A DNA stretch of 54,399 nucleotides from Actinomycetota bacterium (GCA_018268515.1 JAFDWK010000035.1:1-54399); one strand, 5' to 3'; counted from the first letter of the stretch, positions 1-8,176 are shown. Translations and numbers: made by a program. Notes: generated from the sequence alone by a model not told the origin.

Positions 1-211
1 GCTGAACCCGGCCATGATCGTGCTCGGCGGCTTCCTCGGGATCCTGCGGGATCTGGATCCGGAATCCTTCGACCAGGACGTGCGCTCGCGGGCGCTCGCG
101 GCATCGGCCGAGCATCTGGCGATCTCCGCGGCGGCGCTGGGCGCCGATCGTCTGCTGATCGGCGCCGCCGACGCGGCCTTCGAGCGGCTGCTGGCGGACC
201 CGCTGGGCTGA
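1..211 (+). CDS. ROK-family regulator or sugar kinase, C-terminal fragment
   Basis: This is the last 69 or so codons of a gene that begins before the window; the reading frame is codons starting at position 2. The visible protein begins LNPAMIVLGGFLG, which matches the Asn-Pro...(V/L)GG segment near the end of ROK (repressor, ORF, kinase) proteins, followed by alternating Ala/Leu-rich helices and an ending typical of that family. ROK proteins are either sugar kinases or transcriptional regulators with an added winged helix; the N-terminus that would decide this is outside the window. It runs toward the convergent GH51 gene. Family assignment is moderately sure, function undecided. Confidence 0.6.
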   Translation, partial: LNPAMIVLGGFLGILRDLDPESFDQDVRSRALAASAEHLAISAAALGADRLLIGAADAAFERLLADPLG

Positions 212-240
212 TCCGCCCGGTGGATTCCGGGATCGTTGAG

Positions 241-450
241 CGTCCTTCGTCTCGCTTCGCTCGCTCAGGAACCGTCCTTCGTCTCGCTTCGCTCGCTCAG
301 GAACCGTCCTTCATTTCGCGGAGCGGTCCCTCCCGGCACGCCCTTCGTCTCGCTGCGCTCGCCCGAGAACCGGGATGGGGCGTGCTCGCTCAGGAACCGG
401 GTGCTTCAACCGGTCCCTGAGCGAGGAGCGCAGCGACGAGACGAAGGGCG
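241..450. repeat. REP-like direct and inverted repeats between convergent genes
   Basis: Two identical 32-bp copies (241-272 and 273-304) begin CGTCCTTCGTCTCGCTTCGC; a third starts at 305 but degenerates. A related copy lies near 341-372 and an inverted version (GCGAGGAGCGCAGCGACGAG, near 420-440) follows, so the block can fold as a long stem. It fills the gap between two convergent genes and has no convincing coding content. It resembles the short interspersed REP-type palindromes common between convergent genes in actinobacteria, and may also act as a bidirectional terminator. Confidence 0.65.
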
Positions 451-462
451 CGGTTCCCAGGA

Positions 463-1998
463 TCAACCCCGCGCCACCTCGAACTCCAGCGCCGACCACG
501 ACAGCGCCGGGAGCGTCAGGCGCACGGCGCCGTCATCGAGGGCGATGCCGGACAGCGGCCGCAGGCCCACCGCGTCCTGCGCGTCGATGACGTTCGCCGT
601 GAGCCGGTCGCCGTCCTCGGGCACGGTCAGCACTTCGGCCGAGCGCACGGCCGTCGCGCGCAGGCCGTGCAGGTCGAGATCCACCGTCGCCTCCGAGGAG
701 AGCGAGCGGTTCGCGATGAAGAGGGCGAGCCGTCCCGATTCCTCGTCCCAGGTCGCCACGGCGTCGACCTCGTCCACGTCGCCGTACTGCGCGGTCGCGC
801 CCTGGGTCGACGAGATCGCCAGGCGCATGATCCGCCCCTTCGCCATCCGTGCCATCCGGGCGAATGGCCAGAAGGTCGTCTGCCGCCAGGCGGGTCCGCC
901 CTCCTCGGAGCGGATCGGCGCGATGACGTTCACGAGCTGCGCCTGGTTGGCGATCTTCACCCGGTCGCCGTGCCGCAGCAGGCTGTGCAGGAACGTGCCG
1001 ACGACGACCGCGTCGGTGACGTTGTAGGTGTCCTCGATGAGGCGAGGGTGCTCCCGCCAGCCGGCGGCGGCGACCTCACCCTCCTCCACATCGTTGAACC
1101 GGTCGAAGTCCCAGACGTTCCATTCGTCGAACGAGATGCCCACCTGCTTGCTGTGCTTGCCGGCGGCCTTGACGGCGTCGATCGTCGAGATCACGCCGTC
1201 GATGAACGCGTCCATCTCCACGCCCTCGGCCAGGAACGACGCCGCGTCGCCCTTCAGCTCGCGGTAGTACGCGTGCATCGAGATGTAGTCGACCTCCTCG
1301 TACGCGTGTGTGAGCACGGTGTGCTCCCAGGTGCCGAACGTCGGCATCTGCCGGTTCGAGGATCCGACGGCGACGAGCTCGATGCTCGGATCCACGAGCC
1401 GCATCGCCTTGGCGGTCTCCTGGGCGAGGCGTCCGTACTCGTGCGCCGTCTTGTGCCCGATCTGCCACGGGCCGTCCAGCTCGTTGCCGAGGCACCACAG
1501 CTTGATGTCGAACGGATCCGCAGCGCCGTTGCGTCGGCGCAGATCCGACCAGTAGGTGCCGCCGGGGTGGTTCGCGTACTCGACGAGCGCCCGGGCCTCC
1601 TCGACCCCGCGGGTGCCGAGGTTGATGGCCTCCATCACCTCGACCTCGGCCTCGCGGGACCAGTCCATGAACTCGTGCAGGCCGAAGGCGTTCGTCTCGA
1701 TCGTGTGCCAGGCGCCATCCATCCGCACGGGCCGATCGGCGACGGGGCCGACGCCGTCCTCCCAGCGGTAGCCGGAGACGAAGTTGCCGCCGGGATAGCG
1801 CACGACGGTCGGACCGAGCTCGCGCACGAGCTCGAGCACGTCGGTGCGGAAGCCGCGGTCGTCCGCCGCCGGGTGCCCGGGCTCGTAGATGCCGGTGTAG
1901 ACGCAGCGGCCCATGTGCTCGACGAACTGGCCGAACAGGCGACGCGGCACCTCGGCGATCGTGAAGTCGCGGTCGACGGTGATGCGGGCGTGGGTCAT
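463..1998 (-). CDS. GH51 alpha-L-arabinofuranosidase, intracellular
   Basis: A 511-residue protein of normal length for glycoside hydrolase family 51. It has no signal peptide, so it should act in the cytoplasm, releasing terminal L-arabinofuranose from imported arabino-oligosaccharides. The N-terminus has FGQFVEHMGRCVYTGIYEPG, a GH51 signature. The likely acid/base is E173 in CLGNELDGPW and the likely nucleophile is E292 in SFDEWNVWD; the spacing of 119 residues matches characterised GH51 enzymes. The ATG at 1998 was chosen because it starts directly before this conserved N-terminus and has an AAGGA-type ribosome site. It is the last gene of the importer operon, 20 bp after the second permease, which fits uptake followed by intracellular hydrolysis. 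Very sure of family; substrate inferred. Confidence 0.95.
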   Translation of the reverse strand: MTHARITVDRDFTIAEVPRRLFGQFVEHMGRCVYTGIYEPGHPAADDRGFRTDVLELVRELGPTVVRYPGGNFVSGYRWEDGVGPVADRPVRMDGAWHTIETNAFGLHEFMDWSREAEVEVMEAINLGTRGVEEARALVEYANHPGGTYWSDLRRRNGAADPFDIKLWCLGNELDGPWQIGHKTAHEYGRLAQETAKAMRLVDPSIELVAVGSSNRQMPTFGTWEHTVLTHAYEEVDYISMHAYYRELKGDAASFLAEGVEMDAFIDGVISTIDAVKAAGKHSKQVGISFDEWNVWDFDRFNDVEEGEVAAAGWREHPRLIEDTYNVTDAVVVGTFLHSLLRHGDRVKIANQAQLVNVIAPIRSEEGGPAWRQTTFWPFARMARMAKGRIMRLAISSTQGATAQYGDVDEVDAVATWDEESGRLALFIANRSLSSEATVDLDLHGLRATAVRSAEVLTVPEDGDRLTANVIDAQDAVGLRPLSGIALDDGAVRLTLPALSWSALEFEVARG

Positions 1999-2018
1999 GA
2001 GGATCCTTTCGGGTCGGG

Positions 2019-2915
2019 TCACTGACCGCCGAAGCCGCTGGTGGCGACTCCCTTGACGATCTGCTTCTGAAAGATGAGGAACACGATGATGAGCGGCAGT
2101 GCGGCGAGCACGGCCTGGGCCATGACCTGTGCGTACTGCACGCCGTACGCGCTGATGACGGTCTGCAGGCCGACCGGCAGCGTCATCAGGCCGGTGTCGT
2201 TGATCACGAGGAACGGCCACAGGAAGTTGTTCCACGCGCCGATGAACACGAAGATCGCGACGGAGGCGAGGATCGGCCGCGACAGCGGCAGCACGATGGA
2301 CCAGAACACCCTGAATCGGCTCGCGCCGTCCACGCGCGCCGCGTCCTCGAGTTCGACCGGGATCGCATCGAAGAACCGCTTCAGGATGAACACCATCGCC
2401 GGCGCCACCACCTGCGGCAGGATCAGGCCCCAGTGCGTGTCGACGAGGTTGAACGCCAGCATCTCGTAGAACAGCGGGATGATCAGCACCTGCGGCGGCA
2501 CGACGATCGCGGCGATGATGACGACGAACAGCCACTTGCGCCCGCGGAAGTCGAGCCGGGAGAACGCGTAGGCGGCGAGGGCCGAGATGGTGACCGTGAT
2601 CACCGTGACGGCGGTCGCGGTCCACAGGCTGTTCCAGGCCCACAGGTACACGTTGCCCTGGGAGAGGATCGCGGTGAACGCCTGCGCGGTCGGTCCGCTC
2701 GCGCCGATCCAGCCGGGATCTCCCGAGGCGGCGTCGGTCTCGGTCTTGAACGCGGTCGCGACCGCCCACAGGAACGGGGCCAGCCAGCCGATCGCGAGGA
2801 TCAGCAGCACGACGAAGGCGAGCACCGTGAGCACGGTGAACCGGCGGCCGATCGGCCGGCGGGTGCGGGCGCGCACGGCGCCCGGAGCGACGAGGGTGCG
2901 GGTCGCGGTGGTCAT
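2019..2915 (-). CDS. ABC sugar importer permease, MalG type
   Basis: A 298-residue integral membrane protein with about six hydrophobic segments, the first being the run FTVLTVLAFVVLLILAIGWL. The cytoplasmic EAA loop, EDAARVDGASRFRVFWSIVL, contacts the ATPase in this family (CUT1, MalG-like). Its ATG at 2915 overlaps the stop of the upstream permease gene in an ATGA arrangement, so translation is probably coupled. With its neighbour it forms the membrane channel for the sugar delivered by the binding protein at 3862-5196. No ATPase gene is nearby; CUT1 importers in actinobacteria often share one encoded elsewhere. Arabino-oligosaccharides are the likely substrate because a GH51 gene follows directly. 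Confidence 0.92.
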   Translation of the reverse strand: MTTATRTLVAPGAVRARTRRPIGRRFTVLTVLAFVVLLILAIGWLAPFLWAVATAFKTETDAASGDPGWIGASGPTAQAFTAILSQGNVYLWAWNSLWTATAVTVITVTISALAAYAFSRLDFRGRKWLFVVIIAAIVVPPQVLIIPLFYEMLAFNLVDTHWGLILPQVVAPAMVFILKRFFDAIPVELEDAARVDGASRFRVFWSIVLPLSRPILASVAIFVFIGAWNNFLWPFLVINDTGLMTLPVGLQTVISAYGVQYAQVMAQAVLAALPLIIVFLIFQKQIVKGVATSGFGGQ

Positions 2916-3865
2916 CGGGCGTCCTTCCGCCGACGGGTGATCAGCGCCTGGGCGACGCCGAGGATGATGATGATCGCGAAGAACACGTAGGAGATCGCGG
3001 CGGAGTACCCGAACCGGTATCCGACGAAGCCCGTCTCGTAGATGTACTGCACGATCGATCGGGTGGTGTCGCTGGAGAGGCCGCCGAGCATCTGGTACGC
3101 CTGGTCGAAGAGCTTCAGCGATGCGAGGATCTGCAGCAGGCCGATGAGCGTGGTGGCCGGTCCCAGCTGAGGCAGCGTGATCGACCAGAACTGCCGCCAT
3201 CCGCCCGCGCCGTCCAGCGATGCCGCCTCGTACTGCTGCTCGGGGATGTTCTGCAGAGCCGCGAGGTAGAGCAGGAAGTTGAAGCCGACCGTCCACCACA
3301 CCGTCGCGATGACGATCGCGAGCATGTTGACCTGCGGATCCTGCAACCAGGCGATCGGCTCGAGTCCGAAGGCCTTCAGCACGTTGTTGGCCGCGCCGAT
3401 CTGCGGGTTGAAGATCCAGACCCAGATCTGCGAGATGACCGTCGATGCCAGCAGGTACGGCATGAAGAACGACAGCCGCCACAGCCACTGACCGGGCAGG
3501 CCGCGGTCGACGAGCACGGCCATGAGCAGCGCGATGACGACGAGCGGGATCGTCGAGAGCAGCGTGAACCACACGGTGTTGCCGAACGCGCCCCACATCA
3601 CGGGGTCGGTGAGGGCCTCGACGTAGTTCGCGACGCCGACGAAGCCGCCGCCGGATCCGGTGAGGGACTGATCCGTGAAGCTCAGGTACAGCCCGTGCAG
3701 GATCGGCCAGACGAGGAACAGTGCGAAGGCGATCAGGAAGGGCGTGAGGAACACCCAGCCGATCAGCTGCTCGCTGCCGCGGGATCCGCCCGCGTGCCGG
3801 CGGGTGGTGCGGGAACCGATGCGGCCGGTGACGATGGTCGTGGTGGTGGGGGCCGTCGTGGTCAT
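2912..3865 (-). CDS. ABC sugar importer permease, MalF type
   Basis: A 317-residue membrane protein. A Thr-rich N-terminal tail is followed by hydrophobic segments such as GWVFLTPFLIAFALFLVWPI, and the EAA loop EAASLDGAGGWRQFWSITLP lies near the end, as in MalF-like CUT1 permeases. The ATG at 3865 overlaps the stop of the solute-binding-protein gene by ATGA, and its own stop overlaps the start of the next permease in the same way, so the three importer genes are tightly coupled. It is one half of the membrane channel. Family very sure; substrate (arabino-oligosaccharide) inferred from the neighbouring GH51. Confidence 0.92.
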   Translation of the reverse strand: MTTTAPTTTTIVTGRIGSRTTRRHAGGSRGSEQLIGWVFLTPFLIAFALFLVWPILHGLYLSFTDQSLTGSGGGFVGVANYVEALTDPVMWGAFGNTVWFTLLSTIPLVVIALLMAVLVDRGLPGQWLWRLSFFMPYLLASTVISQIWVWIFNPQIGAANNVLKAFGLEPIAWLQDPQVNMLAIVIATVWWTVGFNFLLYLAALQNIPEQQYEAASLDGAGGWRQFWSITLPQLGPATTLIGLLQILASLKLFDQAYQMLGGLSSDTTRSIVQYIYETGFVGYRFGYSAAISYVFFAIIIILGVAQALITRRRKDAR

Positions 3866-5196
3866 TTCCGTGCTCCTTCCGGGTCGGCGGGGTTGGGTTG
3901 GACGAGGAAGCGCTTCACCGCGGCCTCGAAGCGGTCCACGGCCTCTGCCGGGCTGCCGCCGCCGAGCAGCGCGGGCTGGGCTGCGGCGCCGAACTGGCCC
4001 TGGAAGTTGGATCCGGATCCGGTGAACCACGCGGGCGGGTCGTAGCGCACATACTTCGCGGCCTCCGCGTAGTGCGCCTGAGGGAGCAGGTCCGCGTACT
4101 TCGGGGACTGGGTGACCGGGAGGTACGCGGGGATGTGCCCGGCCTCGGCCCAGCCGAAGGAGCCCTTCAGCATGTCGGCGACGAACCGGTAGACGAGGTC
4201 GCGGCTCGCCGCGTCCGGCCGCGACTGGTGCGGCAGCACGAACGAGTGCGAGTCGGCGTAAGCGGTGCGGGTGCCGAACAGCGGCGGGATCATGGCGATG
4301 TCGAACGGGATCTTCGCGGCCTGCATGGTGCGCAGTTCCCAGACCCCGCTCAGGAACATGCCGCTCTTGCCGGTGGCGAACTCGGCGACGGCCGTGCCGT
4401 AGTCGGCTTGCTTGGCCGCGCGCTTGCCGTCCAGCAGCTTCTGCATGAAGGCGAGCGAGGCCACCGCGGCGTCCTTGTCGATCACCGCGGGGCCGCCCTG
4501 CGGCATCTCCATCTCGATGCCGTGCTGCGTGTACAGCGTGTAGAACAGCCGCCACATCTGGGCGCCGTCGCCGAGGTAGCCGTAGGAGAGGCCGTGCCCG
4601 CCGGTGACGGCGGCGATCGCGTCGACCATGGTGAGGAAGTCCTCGGGGCTGGTCGCCTCCTTCAGCCGGCCGTCCGCGTCGAGCACCCCCGCTTTCTTGC
4701 ACACGTCGGTGTTGTACATGAGCACGAACGGGTGCGCGTCCAGCGCGATGCTGAGGCGCTTCGAGTCGACCTCGCCCTTGCGCCAGATCGGATCCGGGAA
4801 GGTCGACGCGTCCACCCCGAGGTCGGCCAGACGGTCCGTGTCCCAGGTGTCGAGGAGGCCGCCGGGCGCCCAGCCGAGCACACGGGTCGCATGCATGATC
4901 GCGACGTCGGGGGCACGACCGCCGGCCGCGGCCATCGCGAGCTTCGTGTAGTACGGCGTGCCCCAGGCGAGCACGGTGGGGCGGATCCGGTAGGCGCCCT
5001 GCTTCTTGTTGACGGCGTCGAGCAGGCCCGACATCGTCACGCCGTCGCCGCCGGAGAGCAGATGCCAGAACTGCAGCGTGCGGGTGTCGGCGGCGGAGGC
5101 CGCGGCGGGGGCGCAACCGGCGAGCAGGGCGGTGCCGGCGGTGAGGCCCGCGGCGCCGAGGAACTGTCGCCGACTCAGATCGAGCGGTGGTGTCAT
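3862..5196 (-). CDS. ABC importer solute-binding lipoprotein
   Basis: A 444-residue extracellular sugar-binding protein (SBP_bac_1 type). The N-terminus SRRQFLGAAGLTAGTALLAG has a twin-arginine motif followed by a lipobox ending in Cys28, so it is probably exported by Tat and then lipid-anchored. The segment TLQFWHLLSGGDGV is a typical first strand of this family. I chose ATG 5196 rather than GTG 5202, because the ribosome site GAAGGAG sits five bases before the ATG and overlaps the GTG. First gene of the operon with two permeases and GH51; a promoter and operator lie just upstream. It captures oligosaccharides, probably arabino-oligosaccharides, outside the cell. Its partner ATPase is not in the window. 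Confidence 0.92.
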   Translation of the reverse strand: MTPPLDLSRRQFLGAAGLTAGTALLAGCAPAAASAADTRTLQFWHLLSGGDGVTMSGLLDAVNKKQGAYRIRPTVLAWGTPYYTKLAMAAAGGRAPDVAIMHATRVLGWAPGGLLDTWDTDRLADLGVDASTFPDPIWRKGEVDSKRLSIALDAHPFVLMYNTDVCKKAGVLDADGRLKEATSPEDFLTMVDAIAAVTGGHGLSYGYLGDGAQMWRLFYTLYTQHGIEMEMPQGGPAVIDKDAAVASLAFMQKLLDGKRAAKQADYGTAVAEFATGKSGMFLSGVWELRTMQAAKIPFDIAMIPPLFGTRTAYADSHSFVLPHQSRPDAASRDLVYRFVADMLKGSFGWAEAGHIPAYLPVTQSPKYADLLPQAHYAEAAKYVRYDPPAWFTGSGSNFQGQFGAAAQPALLGGGSPAEAVDRFEAAVKRFLVQPNPADPEGARK

Positions 5197-5235
5197 CGTC
5201 ACTCCTTCGTGGACGAGATCGGGGGATGGCCAACA

Positions 5236-5264
5236 TCATTACATCGATGAAATGGAGAGCGCAA
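5236..5264 (-). promoter_or_regulatory. Promoter and LacI-type operator of the importer/GH51 operon
   Basis: On the minus strand a TTGCGC box (5259-5264), a 17-base spacer and TAATGA (5236-5241) form a plausible sigma-70-type promoter. The near-palindrome TTACATCGATGAAA (plus strand 5239-5252, CATCGATG core) overlaps the -10 box. A very similar sequence occurs at 6481-6494, in the other intergenic region flanking the lacI gene. The shared element suggests the operator of the adjacent LacI regulator. Promoter boxes are inferred by eye. Confidence 0.55.
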
Positions 5265-5365
5265 GAGGTATCCGAGTTCGGCCGCCGACCGGGCCGCCCG
5301 GCGCGCCGGCAGCGGGACCGTGGACGAGCGGGACCGCGGTGTCCCCGCCCGTGCGGCGGGCCCGC

Positions 5366-6412
5366 TCAGAGCTGCGGCGCCCAGCCCCGCGGGGCGGTTC
5401 CCGTGCTCGCGCGCAGGATCAGGTGATGCGGCACCGTGATCGTGCGCGGTGTGCCGGTCGGATCCGCGATCCGCTCCGTCAGCAGGTCGACGGCGGCTCC
5501 GGCGAACGCGGCCCGGTCGATCTGCACGGTCGACAGCGCAGGTTCCGTGAAGCGGGACAGCTCCACATCGTCGAAGCCGGCGACCAGGACGTCGTCGGGC
5601 ACCCGGATCCCCCGTTCGTGCAGGGCGTGCAGGGCGCCGGTCGCGAGGGAGTCCGTGAAGCCGAGGATCGCATCGAACGGCAGGCCCCGCGAGAGCAGTT
5701 CCGCGGTCGCCTCCGCCCCGCCGGCGATCGTCCAGTCGGCGTGGTTCGCGGTCAGCCGCGGGTCGGCGGGCAGGCCGGCCTCGGCCAGCGCCTGGCGCAC
5801 CCCCTGCAGGCGCAGCCGGCTCGTCGCGGTCGCGATCGCGTGCTGATCGTCCCCGCCGATGACGGCGATCCGCCGGGCGCCGCGTTCGATCACGTGCCGC
5901 GTCATCTCGGCGGCACCGGCCACGCTGTCGATGCCGACGTGGTCGGCGAGCGGCTGTTCGACCTCGCCGATCAGCACCACGGGCAGCCGCCGGTCGTCGT
6001 CGGTGAGCGCACTGTCCTCGAGGCGGATCGGGTTCAGGATCAGGCCGTCAACGAGCTGGGCGCGGGCACGCGAGAGCAGCTCCCGTTCCCGATGCGGTTC
6101 GGATCCGGTCTCCTCGATCTGCACGGCGTAGCCCTTGGCGCGCGCGGCCTGCACGAGGTGGGTGAGCAACTCGGCGGAGAAGGAGGTGGCGAGGTACGGC
6201 AGCGCGACCGCGATCACTCCGGAGCGGCCGTTGCGCAGGCTCCGGGCGCTGAGGTTCGGGACGAAGTCGAGCTTGCGCATCGCCTGCTCGACGCGTTCCC
6301 GGGTGTCCTCCCGCACGAAGGCGGATCCGGTCACGACATTCGACACGGTCTTCGCCGAGACGCCGGCCAGCGATGCGACGTCGCGCATCGTCGCCCGGGT
6401 GTTCCCTCCCAT
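5366..6412 (-). CDS. LacI-family transcriptional regulator, probable local repressor
   Basis: A 348-residue protein of standard LacI/GalR layout. The N-terminal helix-turn-helix and hinge read MRDVASLAGVSAKTVSNVVT (from residue 9), with a periplasmic-binding-like sugar sensor following (SGVIAVALPYLATSFSAELL). The sensor includes the family signature VLVAGFDDVELSRFTEPALS near the C-terminus. It lies between the importer/GH51 operon and the divergent oxidase gene, and both flanking intergenic regions contain a TTACATCGAT-type palindrome, so it likely controls both and itself. The inducer is presumably L-arabinose, an arabino-oligosaccharide or a derived polyol; the sequence does not say which. 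A short in-frame start at residue 9 is possible but has no better ribosome site. Confidence 0.93.
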   Translation of the reverse strand: MGGNTRATMRDVASLAGVSAKTVSNVVTGSAFVREDTRERVEQAMRKLDFVPNLSARSLRNGRSGVIAVALPYLATSFSAELLTHLVQAARAKGYAVQIEETGSEPHRERELLSRARAQLVDGLILNPIRLEDSALTDDDRRLPVVLIGEVEQPLADHVGIDSVAGAAEMTRHVIERGARRIAVIGGDDQHAIATATSRLRLQGVRQALAEAGLPADPRLTANHADWTIAGGAEATAELLSRGLPFDAILGFTDSLATGALHALHERGIRVPDDVLVAGFDDVELSRFTEPALSTVQIDRAAFAGAAVDLLTERIADPTGTPRTITVPHHLILRASTGTAPRGWAPQL

Positions 6413-6422
6413 GCGCTCAGCC

Positions 6423-6458
6423 TATGCCCCTATGCCCCTATGCCCCTATGCCCCTATG
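6423..6458. repeat. 8-bp tandem repeat, TATGCCCC x 4.5
   Basis: Perfect TATGCCCC units at 6423, 6431, 6439 and 6447, then a partial TATG at 6455. The tract begins 11 bp upstream of the lacI start codon, inside its leader or promoter. An 8-bp unit is not a multiple of three, and copy-number change by slipped replication would alter promoter spacing, so it could make lacI expression variable. Confidence 0.85.
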
Positions 6459-6480
6459 CGCCCTGCTCCGTGCTCGAATG

Positions 6481-6494
6481 TTCTATCGATGTAA
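6481..6494. promoter_or_regulatory. Second copy of the TTACATCGAT-type operator
   Basis: TTCTATCGATGTAA; its reverse complement TTACATCGATAGAA matches the element at 5239-5252 (TTACATCGATGAAA) in 12 of 14 positions. It lies 20 bp upstream of the oxidase ATG, and a TAGGAT box at 6503-6508 may be the -10 of that gene. The position fits repression by the LacI protein encoded on the other side. Confidence 0.5.
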
Positions 6495-6514
6495 TCCACG
6501 CGTAGGATGTCGCC

Positions 6515-7762
6515 ATGAGCATCGGGACGAATTGGGCCGGGAACCTCCGCTACGGCGCCGCGACGATCGCGCGCCCGCGCAGCCGCGAGGAGCTGTCCGG
6601 CGTGCTCGCCACAGCCGGCCCGCTGCGCCCGCTCGGCTCCCGGCACAGCTTCAACGACATCGCCGACACCACCGGCACGCTCATCGACCTCTCGGCGATG
6701 CCCGCCGAGGTGGAGCGAACCGCGCCCGACGCCGTGCGGGTGTCCGGCGGCATGCGCTACGGCGAGCTCGGGGTCGACCTGCAGCGCCGCGGGCTGGCGC
6801 TGGCGAACTTCGCCTCACTGCCGCACATCTCGGTCGCCGGCGCGGTCTCGACCGGCACGCATGGCTCGGGTGACGGGATCGGATCCCTCGCCACGGCCGT
6901 CCGCGCCGTCACCCTCGCCGGTCCCGACGGGGAGCGCACCCTGCACCGCGGTGACGCGGATTTCGCGGGGGCGGTGGTCTCGCTCGGCGCGCTCGGCGTG
7001 ATGGTCGAGGTCGAACTCGACGTGGAACCCGCGTACGACGTCGCCCAGACCGTGCACGAGGGCCCGGCGTGGGACGCCCTGCTCGCGGAATTCGACCGGG
7101 CCACCGCGCTCGGCACCAGCGTCAGCATCTTCAGCCGGTGGACCGACCGCGACCGCGCAGACCAGCTCTGGGTGAAGAACCGTGTCGGCGGCCCGGCCCT
7201 CGATGCGGAGCTGCTGGCCCGGCTCGGCACGACGCCGGCGACCGTGCAGCGGCACCCGATCCTCGGTGCCCCGGCCGAGGCGTGCACCCCGCAGCTCGGC
7301 GAGCCGGGTCCGTGGCACGAACGGCTGCCGCATTTCCGGCTGGCGTTCACGCCGTCCGCGGGGGAGGAGCTGCAGAGCGAGTACCTGGTGCCGCGGCGCG
7401 ACGCCGCGCGCGCGATCGAGGCGATCCGCGCGCTCGCCGACCGGATCGCACCGCTGCTGCTGGTGAACGAGATCCGCACCGTGGCCGCCGATGACCTCTG
7501 GCTGAGTCCGTCGTACGGCGAGGCGGCGGTCGGCCTGCACTTCACCTGGCGCCGTGATCAGCCCGCCGTCGAGGCGTTGTTACCCGCGATCGAGGCGGTG
7601 CTGCCCGACACCGCCCGCCCGCACTGGGGCAAGCTGTCCACGCTGGAGCCGGCGGAGGTTCATCGCCGCCTTCCGCGCTGGGCCGACTTCGCCGCGCTCG
7701 AGGCACGGATGGATCCCGCCGGGCGTTTCCGCAACGCGTACCTGGAGCGGCTGGGGTTGTAG
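6515..7762 (+). CDS. FAD-dependent alditol oxidase family protein (AldO/xylitol oxidase type)
   Basis: A 415-residue flavoprotein close in length to Streptomyces alditol oxidase (about 418). The N-terminal FAD-binding half has PLGSRHSFNDIADTTGTLID, in which H44 corresponds to the His that binds FAD covalently in that family, and HISVAGAVSTGTHGSG, the second FAD-contact motif. The C-terminal ALO-type domain contains the conserved HWGKL segment near residue 370. Such enzymes oxidise polyols such as xylitol, sorbitol or arabinitol to aldoses using O2, forming H2O2. It is cytosolic, with no signal peptide. Transcribed divergently from the lacI gene with an operator between them, so a role in pentose or pentitol metabolism linked to the arabinose operon is likely; a sugar-lactone oxidase is the alternative. 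Confidence 0.85.
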   Translation: MSIGTNWAGNLRYGAATIARPRSREELSGVLATAGPLRPLGSRHSFNDIADTTGTLIDLSAMPAEVERTAPDAVRVSGGMRYGELGVDLQRRGLALANFASLPHISVAGAVSTGTHGSGDGIGSLATAVRAVTLAGPDGERTLHRGDADFAGAVVSLGALGVMVEVELDVEPAYDVAQTVHEGPAWDALLAEFDRATALGTSVSIFSRWTDRDRADQLWVKNRVGGPALDAELLARLGTTPATVQRHPILGAPAEACTPQLGEPGPWHERLPHFRLAFTPSAGEELQSEYLVPRRDAARAIEAIRALADRIAPLLLVNEIRTVAADDLWLSPSYGEAAVGLHFTWRRDQPAVEALLPAIEAVLPDTARPHWGKLSTLEPAEVHRRLPRWADFAALEARMDPAGRFRNAYLERLGL

Positions 7763-7862
7763 TCGGCGAGGCGCCGGTGCCGTGGCGACGCCCAGGGCGG
7801 GGCTGGCGCCCGCAACGACACGCGTAGCGAGGCCGGTGCCGTCGGGGCTACGGAATCGATAA

Positions 7863-7891
7863 TTGTATCGTGACGCGATACGCGCTACAGT
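7863..7891 (+). promoter_or_regulatory. higBA promoter with internal palindrome
   Basis: TTGTAT (7863-7868), a 17-base spacer and TACAGT (7886-7891) form a good sigma-70-type promoter. The spacer carries the inverted repeat TATCG-TGACG-CGATA (7866-7880), the expected place for autorepression by the HigA antitoxin. The -10 box ends only six bases before the GTG at 7898, so the transcript may be leaderless. Confidence 0.6.
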
Positions 7892-7897
7892 CGAATG

Positions 7898-8176
7898 GTG
7901 ATCGTGAGCTTTCGACACAAAGGGCTCGAAGCGCTGTATCGAACCGGGTCGAAGAAGGGCGTTCAGCCCGCCCACGCACCGAAGCTCGGCCGTATCCTCG
8001 GAGTTCTCGATGTGGCGCAATCCCCTGCGGACGTCGCGATCCCCGGTTTCCGCTCTCATGAATTGAACGGGGGCCTGGCGGGCCATTGGTCGATCTGGGT
8101 CAACGGAAACTGGCGGGTGACGTTCCGGTTCGTCGGGCAGGATGTCGAACTCGTGGACTATCAGGACTACCACTGA
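7898..8176 (+). CDS. higB: HigB-type toxin (RelE superfamily mRNA interferase)
   Basis: A protein of about 92 residues. It begins (V/M)IVSFRHKGLEALY, the classic HigB start, and contains FRSHELNGGLAGHWSIWVNG and NWRVTFRF, which form the conserved strands of the RelE/ParE fold. HigB proteins cleave ribosome-bound mRNA. Two starts are possible: ATG 7895 and GTG 7898. The GTG gives the usual HigB N-terminus and lies at the predicted transcription start, so I prefer it as a leaderless start. The antitoxin gene follows 31 bp downstream, toxin first, the order normal for hig loci. The promoter palindrome suggests autoregulation. Unrelated to the sugar genes around it. Confidence 0.9.
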   Translation: MIVSFRHKGLEALYRTGSKKGVQPAHAPKLGRILGVLDVAQSPADVAIPGFRSHELNGGLAGHWSIWVNGNWRVTFRFVGQDVELVDYQDYH

